This document shows, piece by piece, positions 11,111 through 22,788 of a stretch of DNA of 64,000 nt (position 1 is its first letter; each line of letters begins with the position of its first letter). The stretch is taken from the NCBI GenBank assembly GCA_036245525.1, contig BTPG01000003.1:210994070-211058069 (forward strand). Direction: 5' to 3'. The notes beneath the pieces are model-generated. The model was not told the DNA's origin. It worked only from the letters and a program-made list of their open reading frames with translations, and made no database searches. The stretch comes from Semisulcospira habei (lineage: Eukaryota > Mollusca > Gastropoda > Semisulcospiridae). The translations under genes were made by a program, and so were the position numbers.

Positions 11111-11841
11111 TAAAACTATTGTAAACTATTGTCAGATCTTCATCCATCAGAGAAGCACATATGTAAATGCCACCAGCGACAGAACTACATTAGCCCCCGC
11201 AGAGTTGCTCGTGGAAGTCTTCACCTCTTGAAGATGAGTGGTGTTGTAATCAAGGAGTAAAATCGAATCGTCTCTAAAATCGACCAAAATAATTGTATGT
11301 CCAGTTCACACCTGCTCTGGGTTGTTATAATGACGCACATTTCTGTCAAAAACTAAAACGACGACAGCAACAACAAAACAACAACAAGAGCAGCAGCGAC
11401 AGCAGCGAGACACAAAGAAACAAAAACATCAACAGAAAGCAATATGTCACAAGTGTGATCAGGTGTCTGGAGCACATGCCTATTTCACTTTAATTTCCGG
11501 CCTGTTTTACTGCCGGCAAAACACAGAGTCTCCAAAAGCAGCAAAGCTGTCACCAACACTGTAGCTTTGAAGTTCGAGGAAAGTCTGCCGTCAATTGGCA
11601 AAATCCATTATGTCTATTTTGAGGAGAAGTGAGATTTTCAATGTATTACAATGGAAAATTTCGCATTTTTCTACGTACTTACTGGTTTATGTATGTCGAT
11701 TTTTTTTTAAAGAGGAAGATTTTCATTGTGGAGGAAGGAAAATATCGGTTTTTGTCAAAAGGGACAAGGTGTTTTGGGCCTTGTGACGACAGAAAAGGCA
11801 TCGCGATTTCAAGGATTTGGTCCGGTCTTGCTCGCGTGCTA
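11110..11841. other. No gene seen; CAA/CAG-rich stretch
   Basis: Includes a simple (CAA/CAG)-rich run at 11360-11440 and an otherwise unremarkable AT-rich sequence. Short frames here show no recognisable motif. Confidence 0.55.
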
Positions 11842-12061
11842 TTAACCCCTTCACTGCCGAAAACATGAACGGAACACAATCCAACTGCAAGAGACGTAGA
11901 TCCCCATGTGCCCCCGCGAATGCGGGGGCACATGAGAATCTATGTCCCTTGCTGAGACCAATTTGCGTCTATGTTTCTTGGACTTTCGTTGCTTTTGGTC
12001 GTTGAATGACCAAATATTTCAGAAATACATTAAACGTTCAGTGGCAGGCAAGAGGTTAACC
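11842..12061. mobile_element. TTAA-flanked hairpin MITE, family F4
   Basis: TTAA at 11842-11845 and 12058-12061. Left terminus CCCCTTCACTGCCGAAAA, right terminus TTCAGTGGCAGGCAAGAGG. The core arm GAGACGTAGATCCCCATG pairs with its complement around CCCCCGC-GAAT-GCGGGGG. Confidence 0.85.
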
Positions 12062-12299
12062 ACTTCACTCTGGCGCCTAGGAAATAAGTACGAAGTGTGC
12101 AACGACCGATCTTTGATTCCTGAGGCGCCAAACGACTGGTAGTAACAGCCAATCACAGCTCACATATCGATAGCAGATGAATAATTACTTTCAATGTATA
12201 ACTGTTATCACGAGTAGTAATTGTAGAATACTTCTCCAAGTAGTAATTACCCCCCCCCCCCCCTCCTCCCGTTCAAACTAGTCAGAGGGAGACCTTGTG

Positions 12300-12844
12300 T
12301 AATTGTGTGTGCGTGCGCGTGTGCATGCATGTACGTGCGTGCGTGTGTGTATGTAGGTGTGTGTGTGTGTATGTGTGTGTGCGTGCGTGTGCGTGTTTGT
12401 GTGTGTGCGTATGTATGTAAACAAAAGAATCTCCGATATTTCTGTAAACACAAGCTTGAAACTTGGCGAAATACTTTCTTAAGTGGGTGGCTAAGAGAGC
12501 CTCCGAGCATATTGTAATTGAATGTCTCATTGAAGACATAAACAACCGTTCATAAGAAGTCGATTGGCCCAGATTAAAGTCCGTAATATTTGTCATATTT
12601 ACTTGAACTTTTGCATATAGCTAGTTTGGAGAAAGACATTGGATGAGTTCGTTAGCCAGCTTTGTATCCATCCTTTCAACTTCTTTAGTTAAAAAAAAAA
12701 TATCAGAAAAGACTTAAAACACTAAAAAAAACTTTACTTCTAGAGAAAGTCAGACAGTGGCGGTGACGTAAAAGAGGCAACTCCGTCACCACGCAGACAC
12801 TGACATAATACTCTAAATAGGACGTCATTCTCTCTCTCGCGCGC

Positions 12845-12904
<60 letters not shown>

Positions 12905-13208
12905 AACATGCGCGCATCTCCAGGAGAAATAGATCCTCATGCGCCCTCCAGGTGCCTGGAGGGCGCATGAGGATCTATGCCTCTTGGAGATGTTTGGAGC
13001 GCGCACCCACTTACACACACATCGACGTGCTTTCAGAAGAGCATGCAAGTGACCCGTGTACTTAGTATATCATGTAGCTAGGTAAAGTCAACCTGCTTTC
13101 ACACAAATTATAGCAAGACTGAAATTGAACCGTGAAGTTCTAGTTTGTCACCATTTTCTCAAGCCTATGAAACGAAAGTGAAATTCATATCACGTAAAAT
13201 ATAAAATT
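12300..13208 (+). repeat. K repeat, forward partial copy
   Basis: After a TG-rich start, K sequence runs from GTAAACAAAAGAATCTCCGA through TTAGCCAGCTTTGTATCCAT and AGTGGCGGTGACGTAAAAGA. A CT tract and CA tract follow at 12825-12903, then the embedded hairpin at 12914-12995 (AGATCCTCATGCGCCCTCC), ending CACGTAAAATATAAAATTAC. At 13209 the piggyBac fragment replaces the K 3' end. Confidence 0.75.
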
Positions 13209-13925
13209 ACACTGGTCAACTACCAGTCCAAGTTGGCTAAGAACGTTGTTCTCATGAGCACAATGCATCATGATGCTCAAATTGATTCAGAGGCCCCTAA
13301 AATGAAGCCGGACATAGTTCGGTTCTACAACTCAACTAAAGGGGCTGTTGACGCTGTCGACAAGACGGCCCATTCCTTCTCAACAAAGAAGGTCACCAAG
13401 CGATGGCCTGTGGTACTCTTTTACAACGTAATTGACCTGGCCACAATCGCTGCCCGTGTCGTCTGGAAACTAAAATTTCCAGACAGTTCACTATCAAAGA
13501 AGAGCGCGAGACACCCCTTCCTCCTGAAGATCACGAAGCAGCTTGCCCTAGAAAATCTGCAACGACGGCTGGCGGCAAGGAACCTTTCAAGGGATCTGCG
13601 CAAAGTAATGGCCTTCCACAAACAGCAAATCGAGAAGGAGCAGGAGCTGGTTCCAGGTGCAGGGATGAAGAGAATGCGAGGCACACCATTGGGAAAGAGG
13701 AAGCCGGATCAGTCACCTGGTGCAAAGCCAAAGCGGAAGCCGAAACAGGAAGAGGAGCAGAAAAGGCAGGGTCGTTGCGACTCTTGCGACTGGAGACGGG
13801 ATCGAAAGACCCGTACTTCATGTTTTTCATGCAGTGCTTGGGTCTGCAAAGATCATTTCTTTGTGGTCTGCCAAGACTGCAGGGCTTCATTCGAGTCGGG
13901 CGATGTCGTTCACATCCTGCAGTGA
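13209..13925 (+). pseudogene. piggyBac transposase, C-terminal part (5'-truncated)
   Basis: The frame is open from about 13209 to the TGA at 13923-13925. It encodes the end of the DDE transposase domain: KPDIVRFYNSTKGAVDAVDK, where the D of VDAVD fits the conserved late acidic residue, then KRWPVVLFYNVIDLATIAA. A basic linker follows (KRKPDQSPGAKPKRKPK). The end is a cysteine-rich domain, RCDSCDWRRDRKTRTSCFSC then CKDHFFVVCQDC, as in piggyBac family proteins. The N-terminal two-thirds, including the first catalytic Asp residues, are absent; K repeat sequence lies directly upstream. It therefore cannot be an active enzyme on its own. It is the only TTAA-specific transposase trace in a window rich in TTAA elements. 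Confidence 0.9.
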
Positions 13926-14160
13926 GCACAAGCTGGTTGACTACGAACATTCATCAGTTCAAGATCTAGACTTTTTTTTTCAGGAACTTGCAGTTTATCA
14001 GCACAGGTGGTGCAGTTTTAGCAGTGAGCACAAGTTGGTCCACATGGAACTCGAGTTCAGCAGTTGAAGACCTTTTTTGCAGGAACTTCAGTTTATCAGT
14101 TCATGTTCTTAAATTTCATGAGTTATGAGTAGAAATAAACCACTTTTGATGACCTATATA
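13926..14160 (+). other. piggyBac 3' UTR-like region with internal duplication
   Basis: Two related copies of AGTGAGCACAAG.TGGT ... TTTTTT.CAGGAACTT lie at about 13922-14000 and 14025-14090. An AATAAA at 14134-14139 is a plausible polyadenylation signal. No second piggyBac terminus was recognised here. Confidence 0.5.
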
Positions 14161-16884
14161 TTACGCCTCCCACAAATTCAATCCATCATTATTGAAACAG
14201 CCACAGTCATAAAGGTCTAACAAAGGATGCAGGTGTACATTGTCACAGCATACAACACTAACACGCTCACATCTCGACATCCTCAGCAGATAAACCTAAA
14301 ACCTAGTACATTCATTCTACCAAAGAAAAGACAACTTATCAAAACCAAAGCAAACACCTAGAAATCAAACAAATAAAACACGTAAACTCAAACACAGCAT
14401 GCACATCATAATGCAAAATACAAATGCATATAACACTGAAGCATACTATTCATTTCAATCTAATCAGACACTCACACCATTTAACACATACGCACTCGCA
14501 AACAGTTAGTTCAAGTTCGTCCTGAGGTTGTCAAAACCGTTTCAGCCACGGGGCATGAAGCCAGAACGAGCTGCCGTCAACAGATTCATAACTGTATAAC
14601 ACACCATGCGGATGCACCACTCAAACAGTACCATGTGGCAAAACATACACATGGGCAAGAGCACTGTCTGTCCCATGGTAGCTGATGGTGGCACAAAACA
14701 GTCACACTGGTAGAACTGTCCTTATTCTTGTCGGTGCCCCGCGGTGGGACAACTGGCACGGCGGTGGCCCTGCTGACCACATTCCCACAAACGAAGACAT
14801 GGAGCATCCCCCCTCTCCGCTGAAGGTTGGCAATGGGCGAGGCTGCAGTTTCTGGTGGTAGATAACTTGGGGAGGATGCTGAGCCTGTCCATTGGCTTGA
14901 GTGACGTTGATCTTCGTCCGCCATCCTTAGAAAAGTCTGCCGTCAACCTTGCTGGATCTCCTTCCTTCGCCCTGTCATCCGCTCCTCCCTCTGTCCTCAC
15001 TCCTGTACTGCTTTTTCGTTGCGACTCCTTACCCCCACATCCTGCTCGCAGCGCCAGTTGTAGCCGTGCGGCTGAATGGTGTGCAAAATGTGGGGGATTT
15101 AAAAGGAAGTCAAGATGGTAGTCATGGTACTTTTATATTTATTTCTACCACAACATTAACAAGAAAAAGCAGTACCTGCAAATAAACAAACAAAATAATA
15201 AGTAATGGTGCCAAAATACAATAAGACACTTGAACTAAACTACTAACAAGATAATGTGTTACATGGCTAATTAAAGTACTTGATGACATACTATTCGACT
15301 AATTGAAATAGTATCAAAAAGAGCATAACCAAACGTCATGCAAAACAAAATATAGAAAGGTATGAATAACTAAATAACACGGGGCGTATGCACATGTGAT
15401 AAATAACCTCCTAGTCCTAGGCGAAACCGAAAGTGAACTAGAAAACATAATGCAACCTTAAACCTTTAAAGTGAGCTGCACACAATAACCTCTGAGGTCG
15501 CATTACAGCAGCGATGCCGTATCGTTAATTTGGTAACGATAGAGGCACGCTATTTGAGGTCGCATAACAAAAACTACTCTGCATCATATATAATTATGAA
15601 GGTGTGCTACTTGCGGTCGCATAACAAAAGCGTTCTCTATCATTTACAATGATAAGAGCGCGTTATGCATCGTGCACAGAACCCTTGAGGTAGCATAACA
15701 AAAACGAGCCATCGTGATACAGATTTGGAATCGCAGACATGCCACTGCGCCACAGCGGCGAGAGAAAGTTGGTAGCTACCCTCAAGGTACTCCGCATGTG
15801 TCCAAAAAGAACAGTATCTAGTCAATGAATTGAATAAGTCAATAGATCAAATAATGAACACATGATTACTGACTACCCAAATATATGGCTGGGCACTAAA
15901 GACTAATAGTGGACAGTATACAGAGTTAAACATTTTAAAACTGCATAGTATGCCAATAAATGAGCATCAACTTGTCATGCAACAATGAATACAAAATCAT
16001 GAAGTCGTAAGTCACGAATGCCAGTCTTCGATACGCAAATTAGATTTCTAAGATCTCCTGCCATGCAATAGCTTCAAGCAGAAAACCAACGTAGACTCTT
16101 GTGCTGTCCTACACTGGGCTGCGCTGCTGGGCAGTTAGTTACAGCAGTCTCAGCATGCGGTCTGCCTCACTGGTAGGAAGATCAGCTAATGCATTACTTG
16201 ACGTTGGTTTTCTTATCAACAGCTCTAGACATTTCTAGCTGATAATCTCCGATTTAATATTCTGCGATCGAAATACCTCCTCACTAATCTGGAAGTAACA
16301 AAAGCTGAAATACCACAAAGCTACAGCAGTCGCAGTAAACATGATCTATGCGAGACTGGCCTGGCAATCATGAGAAATGACCATCAACATAATCATCAAA
16401 TACACAAAACAAAAATATACATTGTAAAAATTCTACTCAGTACAGGACAGAAACGTAAGCCTGTCGCGGTTGTAAATAAAACAGAATGTAGTCACTTGAA
16501 TGCTGGTCGGCCAAGCCGCACAAGTGGCCTGAACTTCGCCCGCCCGGCCAGAACCAAAGAGACCACTATATCAAGGATGGCGGGAAAAGATATGTACGTG
16601 TGGTTGGTCACGCAGGCCATCTACAGACAACGTGCGGTGTGCTTAAAAAAAGATCATGTTACTGCACGCGTGCAGGCGATAACTGAGGTACTAGCAGGGC
16701 CGGTACTATAGTAATGGTGTACCCACAGCTATCGGTTGAATGCAGGAAAATCCAAGGGCGGTTAGGGGAAACTAAATTGCTATGTGCGGGTGATGATAAT
16801 TAGCAAGACAAAACCCGCTCTGTTACATACATTTTGTAGAAAAATTGCTACACATACTGCACTATATGTAATTTGCTTTATGTG
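14161..16884. other. Long stretch with no supported gene
   Basis: AT-rich, non-repetitive by eye except for the tandem block at 15493-15710. The minus strand at 14722-15000 encodes CGQQGHRRASCP, which resembles the second half of a CCHC zinc knuckle. The expected first Cys is missing and no other gag or RT motif accompanies it, so I do not call a gene. Confidence 0.5.
15480..15715. repeat. Degenerate tandem repeat (~60-70 bp, 4 units), each with a small hairpin
   Basis: Units begin GAGGTCGCATTACAGCAG, GAGGTCGCATAACAAAAAC, GCGGTCGCATAACAAAAGC and GAGGTAGCATAACAAAAAC. The first three are each followed by a short inverted repeat of differing sequence (ATCGTTA/TAACGAT; TCATATA/ATTATGA; TATCATT/AATGATA). 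Confidence 0.6.
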
Positions 16885-16980
16885 TTAACTCATTGGAGAC
16901 GTGCTGCCTCCAGATACGCGGCATAAGCCGCGTAGTATCTGGATGCGGGGCCACGTCAGTCTCCAATGAGTCCGCCTTAA
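16885..16980. mobile_element. Short TTAA-bounded hairpin (separate family)
   Basis: TTAA at 16885-16888 and 16977-16980. Arms CTCATTGGAGACGTG and its complement enclose an inner stem CCAGATACGCGGC. The right end has six extra bases before TTAA. Single copy in this window. Confidence 0.55.
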
Positions 16981-17319
16981 CTGTTAATCCTCCTGCATTT
17001 GAAATGCTCTATTCGGTATGTCTCTGTGGCATGAGTGTGGGTTTTTACATAAGTTTTTTTGTTCGGAGGCCGTCTAGGTGTGAAGTTATGATTCAAGGCA
17101 TCTTTGTCTGACCTGTCATCAGTTGTAAAACTTAAGTGTTGCTCTGCGTTTAAACCACAAACCAGGAAATCAATCAGATAATCGAGTCTACTACAATCCT
17201 ATTGTGAAATACAATGAATGAAATTGTATTGTTTGGAACCAGAGTGCTTCTATGTTGATTTCATTTGTCCAAATGTTCATGCATTCTGGTCTGTGATTTT
17301 TACCGTACTGCCTAGGCAG

Positions 17320-17427
17320 GAGGCATGGGAGTCATTATGAGCCCCCCTTTTGTAGGGGCTCTCGAGGCTCTATGTCTCTTGCAGCTGGATCACGTGTTGA
17401 CTTTCTCTCACCAGTAAAGGGGTTAAC
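17320..17427. mobile_element. F4 hairpin remnant
   Basis: Contains TATGAGCCCCCCTTTTGTAG and CTCTATGTCTCTTGCAGCTG, ending CAGTAAAGGGGTTAA (TTAA 17422-17425), the F4 right terminus. The left half is eroded. Confidence 0.55.
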
Positions 17428-17617
17428 GTTATGGCAGTTCGACTTTCAGTGGGTCAGATAATGGAATCCACATTGGATTTTGTTTCACTAATTTGCCTTC
17501 TTTTTTTTTTTTACCTGTTGACAATCACAGCTGTTTCTTGATCGTTAGTTTTCTCTTCATTTTTTCGAAAACTTTTGTTCGGTTTTTGAGGCATTAGTGT
17601 TCTTACAATTGTGAAGC

Positions 17618-17828
17618 TTAACCATTTTCATCCTGATACACACATGGCTTCAAATAGATTTGACCGATAGTTCACGGGTGGTGCCAGAATAGCTTGGCGC
17701 CTGAGGCGCCAAGCTATTCTGGCACCACCCTTGAACTAAAACAGTTGATCTATCTGCTAATCTGTAATGCAGCCTTCATAGGACAATTAGCAAATGTTAC
17801 AAAATCAGCATCAGGATGAAATGGGTTA
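17618..17828. mobile_element. TTAA-flanked hairpin MITE, family F2
   Basis: TTAA at 17618-17621. Left terminus CCATTTTCATCCTGATAC, right terminus GCATCAGGATGAAATGGGTTA. Core AGAATAG variant with GGCGCC-TGA-GGCGCC turn. Confidence 0.8.
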
Positions 17829-18094
17829 GCCAGTTTAACGGTTGTTGATAAGCATTTGGCAATTATGTTTTGGTGTATGCGTGTGTGTGTAAAACATATC
17901 AGTATTTGATCATTAGTAAATCTAAATTCTCATAGATTCACCAAAGTTGATAACACACACACATATATGTATAGTATGACTGAAGATCCATACGCATTGT
18001 GTAAGAAGGCATAGTTTGCCCAAAGATTCCTGCATAGTTATCTTTTTATTGATCTTGTTTTCATTCATTCAGCCCCCATACACCACGGCAATCT

Positions 18095-18165
18095 ATGGCT
18101 CGACCATGATAGCTCAAGGGTGGCACCACGTTTGAACTATCATGGTCGATCGGTCTCCTGAATTG
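18095..18165. mobile_element. Hairpin core remnant (F-type, central stem lost)
   Basis: GACCATGATAGCTCAAGGGTG and CGTTTGAACTATCATGGTCG face each other with only a short centre. The GGCGCC inner stem has been deleted. Confidence 0.5.
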
Positions 18166-18439
18166 TAGTGCAATCCTCAGAGGACACCCTTCCAGAATGT
18201 ATTTCGCACCTGGGTCACAATGAGTCAAGTATATTTTATTTGTCAAAAGTGTATTTGCTGATTACGACCAACAGTTTTTGAGGTATATACATGATGTTTA
18301 TGCAAAATGTGTCTGTATGTTTATGTAAATTTATGTAGATGCACAGGACAGCCTCAGTATTACACATACCAGAAAATATCACAAAATGGTAATTGGTATA
18401 CACCAGCAGATCTCCGACTCCCAAGCGGATACGTTTTGA

Positions 18440-18632
18440 GCAAAAGGTTCTCAGGCCAATGTCGGCCTTAGTTGGCCTGCGTACGCCGGGACGTGTGCAG
18501 GCCAGTGAAGGCTGACGTCAGCCCGAGGGCAAAAGGTCCTTGGGCCAATGTCAGCCTTAGCTGGCCTGCGCAGACGCCGTGTGCGCAGGCCAGTCATTAG
18601 GCCGACGTCAGCCCAGGGACTTTTGTCTTGCT
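18440..18632. repeat. Two tandem hairpins of a GGCCAGC-rich family (G hairpins)
   Basis: Hairpin 1 (about 18440-18533) and hairpin 2 (about 18533-18630) both have arms like CAAAAGGTCCTTGGGCCAAT and GCCGACGTCAGCCCAGGGAC around GGCCTGCGCA...TGCGCAGGCC. Relatives are at 27283-27380, 41512-41595 and 61127-61345. Confidence 0.65.
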
Positions 18633-18884
18633 GGGTGAATTTCCGTCACAAGCTAGTACCAAGTCAGTGCGATGTACTAGGGCCGTCCTGTACGGGTCTG
18701 CTGTTTTTGCTGTTGCACACACACAGCAGTTTGTTCTCAATACGTGATGTAAGGTGAAAGATATAATTGTCATACCATGTCTAAAGATGATTGTTATATG
18801 CACATGTACATGTGTTTAATCCCTTTGCGCACGTATCTGCCAGTACTCACGTTTACAGCACCAGTGACTGCCATCGCAAGGGGG

Positions 18885-19099
18885 TTAACCCTTTTAGCCC
18901 CAAGGTCCCATTTCTCAAATTTTGGAGGTGTTCCCCAACGACTAATGTACCAGTTCCATGAGATGGCTTGACCATGATAATTCAAGGGTAGTGCCAGATT
19001 AGCTTGGCGCCTTCAGGCACCAAGCTAATCTGGCACTACCCTTGAATTATCATGGTCAAGCCATCTCCTGCTGTAGAGATCCGGGGCTAAAAGGGTTAA
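18885..19099. mobile_element. TTAA-flanked hairpin MITE, family F1 (well preserved)
   Basis: TTAA at 18885-18888 and 19096-19099. Termini CCCTTTTAGCCCC and GGGGCTAAAAGGG are exact inverted repeats. The hairpin from GACCATGATAATTCAAGGGT to its complement carries the AGATTAG variant paired with CTAATCT. A good reference copy for F1. Confidence 0.9.
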
Positions 19100-19469
19100 C
19101 AATTTTGCTGTCAAAGCGCTCTTTGTTGCGGCAATTCCACCAGCAGGAATCGTCGAAATAAAAAGCACCTCTGACGGCCAAGCAGTTGACTTTTTAAAAG
19201 TGCTGCCTGTTGGTTGGTTGTATTTAATTTATTTATTTTAATTTTCTTTTGAGACCACTTTCAAAATAATCTTACAAAACGGCAATCTTGTATAATTTAT
19301 AAGCATTTTAGTTCTGCTGTTTTACAAAACACAGGGTTATTTTGTACGCTATTGTCTTGTGCTGAAACAAAGAAAATTCCATGTTTTACTTGGCACGATT
19401 ATCCCCTTCTCTGTCAGTGGGCAAAAAGCATGTTTTCAAAGCCATCACATACCGAGAGTCGGTGACCGT

Positions 19470-19608
19470 TCCCGCTAGAGGTAAGCATACCCGATTGGAG
19501 CCAGCAGGAGGTATAGATCCTCATGAGCCCCAGCAGATATTGGGGCTCATGAGGATCAATGCCTCTTGTGTTTGGGTGGTGGTATGCAGGCATTGAATGA
19601 GTTAACCA
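19470..19608. mobile_element. F4 hairpin element
   Basis: Core arms AGGTATAGATCCTCATGAGC and its complement around CCCAGCAGATATTGGGG, with right flank GTGTTTGGGTGGTGGTATGC ending near TTAA 19601-19604. Confidence 0.65.
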
Positions 19609-19867
19609 TGATGTCATGAATTTTTTGTGTCTTCCAGTATTCAAGACATGCTGTTCATGTGGGAAAATATGTGAATTGGTGTAAATGTTTTCACATATCA
19701 TTTTGTACATGCTTTGATGAGTGGGATACAGTTTCGTGGAGTGAGATATCTACATTGAGGGTTACCACAATAAATTAAAGGTAAAAGTTATTTTCACAGA
19801 GTGAGACAGATGTGTGTGGGTGTGACATATTCTATGTGGTGTCATCCGTTTTAGCAGTTTCTGTTCC

Positions 19868-19903
<36 letters not shown>

Positions 19904-20220
19904 GTAATACTGTACACACTAATTTAAACATTTAATCACAAGAAAAGTAACCGGCCCTTCTAACCTGGAACCATGCTAAGCATTTTACGCCAATTAATTT
20001 AGAGAAATTAAAAAAAAAAAACAGGTTATAAAAGAACCTTTGAGTCACTTTATGAAAGGACACTCTTGGTCAATGGTGATTCACTCATAAAACAACAACT
20101 TTGAATCAACATTTCAAAAATAAGCACCGCTATGTGGCACCTCCGCAGCTATTGATGCGTGATGCCCTGAATGAGTTGAAGTTACTTAGAGTGCATTATG
20201 GCCTTTGAAGAGTGGTGTTC
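19609..20220. other. No gene seen; contains short (CA)n
   Basis: Ordinary AT-rich sequence with a CA tract at 19869-19899. Confidence 0.55.
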
Positions 20221-20224
20221 TATC

Positions 20225-20368
20225 CGAATATTCTATCCTGAAGGGGTCAAGCTAATCTGGCACTACCCTTGAATTGTCATGGTCAATCCATCTCCTGCAA
20301 CTGGTACATAGTCATTAGGCAACACCTCCAAAATTAGAGAAATGGGACCTTGTGGCTAAAAGGGTTAC
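20225..20368. mobile_element. F1 element, right half only
   Basis: Begins CAAGCTAATCTGGCACTACC and continues CATGGTCAATCCATCTCCTG to the terminus GGCTAAAAGGGTTA. The left arm is missing, so no hairpin can form. Confidence 0.65.
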
Positions 20369-20423
20369 CACAAAATACGTTGTACACCAAGTACTTTTTT
20401 CTGTTCCCAGAAATTTGTGTCGA

Positions 20424-20636
20424 CTCATTGAGCCCAACGGCCGTATTTCCCAAATTTTGGAGGCGTCATCTAATGACTATGCACCAGTTAAAAGAGATGG
20501 ATTAACCATGATAATTCAAAGGCAGTGCCAGATTAGCTTGGCGCTGACAGGCGCCAAGCTAATCTGGCACTACCCTTGAATTGTCATGGTCGACCCATCT
20601 CCTGCTGTAGTGCGTCAGGGCTGAATGGATTAATAC
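20424..20636. mobile_element. TTAA-type hairpin MITE, family F1
   Basis: Left terminus CATTGAGCCCAACGGCCGTA, right terminus GTGCGTCAGGGCTGAATGGATTAA. AGATTAG/CTAATCT stem with GGCGC-TGACA-GGCGCC turn. Confidence 0.75.
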
Positions 20637-21506
20637 TATTGTGACTAGCACTGCCATTACTTTATCTTGCTGCCAGCCTCAGCCTGCCTCCAAGACACTT
20701 CCAGAAAACCAGGAACTGTAAACAAATCTGTCTGGCAAGCTTGAATTAAGTCCAATCAACACCAAATTTTGTGTACTAAATGAAAAAAAAGGATGCCCAG
20801 TTCAGCCGTGCTATTTATACGTTGTCGCGTGATTCGTTTAAGCCGCCATCTTTAAAAAAGGGGATAATGTGTTTTGTTTTTAGTTTTTTGTGTTTTCTTT
20901 TGCACTGAACTTTTTTTTCATCATTTTTAACAGAAAGTACTGTAAATAACCACGTTATAACCAAACAAGGTGTAAAACCTATGAATTAGCTGAAATATTG
21001 TCCACAAAACAAAGTAGACTGCATCCTGAGAATCTCATCTCTTGACATAGGTCGCCTTTGATTCATTTTTTCATCTAAATTTGCCGCAAACCCTCGCCGA
21101 TTTGAACACGAGCTGCGGATGTGGCTGCAATTCTTTTATCAAGGGAAACAACGCAATATCCGGCAAGCTTCAAAACGGAGGAGCAAACATGAGTCTTCTA
21201 CCTTGTATCACTAAAACGACTCGAGGCGCGGCCCGTCAGTGCGTGAAGCTAGGCTGCCTCGACTCGAGTAGCGGATGTGTTAAGCGGTCTCCAAGTTTGC
21301 TTTTACTTTTTAACTCTGTTTTTTTTTTTTTTTTGTCTTCAGACTACCCGTATGCAACATGTAAATATCATTGTTTACTTGTGCATTATTTTTTACACGT
21401 GTACAAAGTCTTCACTGCGATATTTACATGTTTTAAATATATGAACATAAATTTACATCTTTCAAATATAAAACATAAACAACGCTTATGTTGTAACATA
21501 GTGCTT

Positions 21507-21821
21507 GATTGGTTAGTTCGGGTTTAACGTCTACAGCACCAGAGTCGTAATAGACGGCCCCAACGGGCTGGTTGTGGGAGACGGAAACAGCTATTGCCCA
21601 TGAACTACGACCTGAACACTGATCAATTCAGATGCAATGCAGCTGTGCCACTTTGATTTAGCAGTACCTTTCAACAGACATGCTATTGAACATGCCAGAC
21701 TTTTTGCCCTGTATTGCGAGTCCAGCTACTGGGGCCAGGACGGGGACTCGAACCCACGACCCAACACTTCCCTTCACTCTTTCACTTTGACGCTTAGATG
21801 CCTGAGCTATTTCGGACTCAC
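21507..21821 (-). mobile_element. tRNA-derived SINE (second family)
   Basis: Minus-strand box A TAGCTCAGGCA at 21799-21809 and box B GGTTCGAGTCC at 21744-21754, spaced as in a tRNA promoter. The acceptor-stem and anticodon parts do not fold as a normal tRNA, so it is not a tRNA gene. The 3' end near 21507-21548 reads GACGTTAAACCCGAACTAAC, a terminal motif also seen in the L repeat (GACGTTAAGC). Confidence 0.65.
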
Positions 21822-21839
21822 AGCAAGTGTAACATAATG

Positions 21840-21995
21840 AAACCCAGATCAAAAGATGACTGCCAAACATGTAAAATGCTGAGAAGAACCCAATGGAGAA
21901 AGAAACACGCTTAGAGAAAACAGTTGCAACACAAATGCAATTGTGTGTCTTTTCTAAGCATGTTTTTTCTCCATTGGGTTCTTCGCTGTAACATA
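21840..21995. mobile_element. Foldback element H, short copy
   Basis: Arms AGAAGAACCCAATGGAGAAA and its complement enclose AACACGCTTAGA. Copies also occur at 40470-40592 and 46755-47078, with one arm at 62556-62632. Confidence 0.7.
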
Positions 21996-22069
21996 GTGAC
22001 CTCATAGCAGCTAGTACAACTGAACTGATCTCTCACACAATTTGCATTCACAGCTGTATCGCATTCTAA

Positions 22070-22746
22070 CCCATTACATCCTGAGGCTGATTTTTAAGTC
22101 CCTTCTATTTACAGAAGGGACATTTTAGGACGGATCAGGGTAGGGTGAATTTAATAGCATGTCCATGATGTCAAAGGCAGGAAGGCTAAACCTCTAACAA
22201 TTGAAGTAACAAGATAAAAATGACGTCATGTCTAGTTACGCTAACCTCACTACTGAACGTACATTTGGCGCGAAGCGTTGTATGCGCGTATGTATGTGTG
22301 TGTGTGTGCGAATGTATGTAAACAAGAGAATCTCCGATATTTTTGTACACACAAGCTTGAAATATGACGAAAAATACTTTGTTAAGAGGGTGGATAAGAG
22401 AGCCTCCGAGCATATTGTAATTGAATGTCTCATTGAAGACATAGACAACCGTTTATAGGAAGTCAGTTGACCCAGGTTAGAGTCTGTAATTTTTGTCATA
22501 TTTGTCATATACCTTTGCATATAGCTAGTTTGGAGAAAGACATTGGATGAGTTCGTTAGCCAGCTTTGTATCCTTTCAACTTCTTTAGTAAAAATTAATT
22601 TTTTTCAGAAAAGAATTAAAAGACTAAAAAAAAACATTACTTAAGAGAAAAAGTCAGACAGTGGCGGTGACACAAAAGAGGCAACTCCGTCACCACGCAG
22701 ACAGACATAATACTCTAAATGTGACGTCATTCTCTCTCGTGCGCAC

Positions 22747-22788
<42 letters not shown>

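Noticed and set aside
13531..13950. Minus-strand frame opposite the piggyBac fragment
   Set aside because: Shadow of the transposase frame, with no motif of its own.
14722..15000. Retroviral-type gag gene with a zinc knuckle
   Set aside because: Only CGQQGHRRASCP is present, the first Cys is missing, and there is no protease, RT or LTR nearby.
20838..20852. YY1-type promoter motif (AAAGATGGCGGC on the minus strand)
   Set aside because: A single short motif with no gene, exon or CpG-rich context that I can support around it.
21744..21809. tRNA gene on the minus strand
   Set aside because: Boxes A and B are present but the arms do not make a full cloverleaf, and a SINE 3' end follows, so it is a tRNA-derived SINE.
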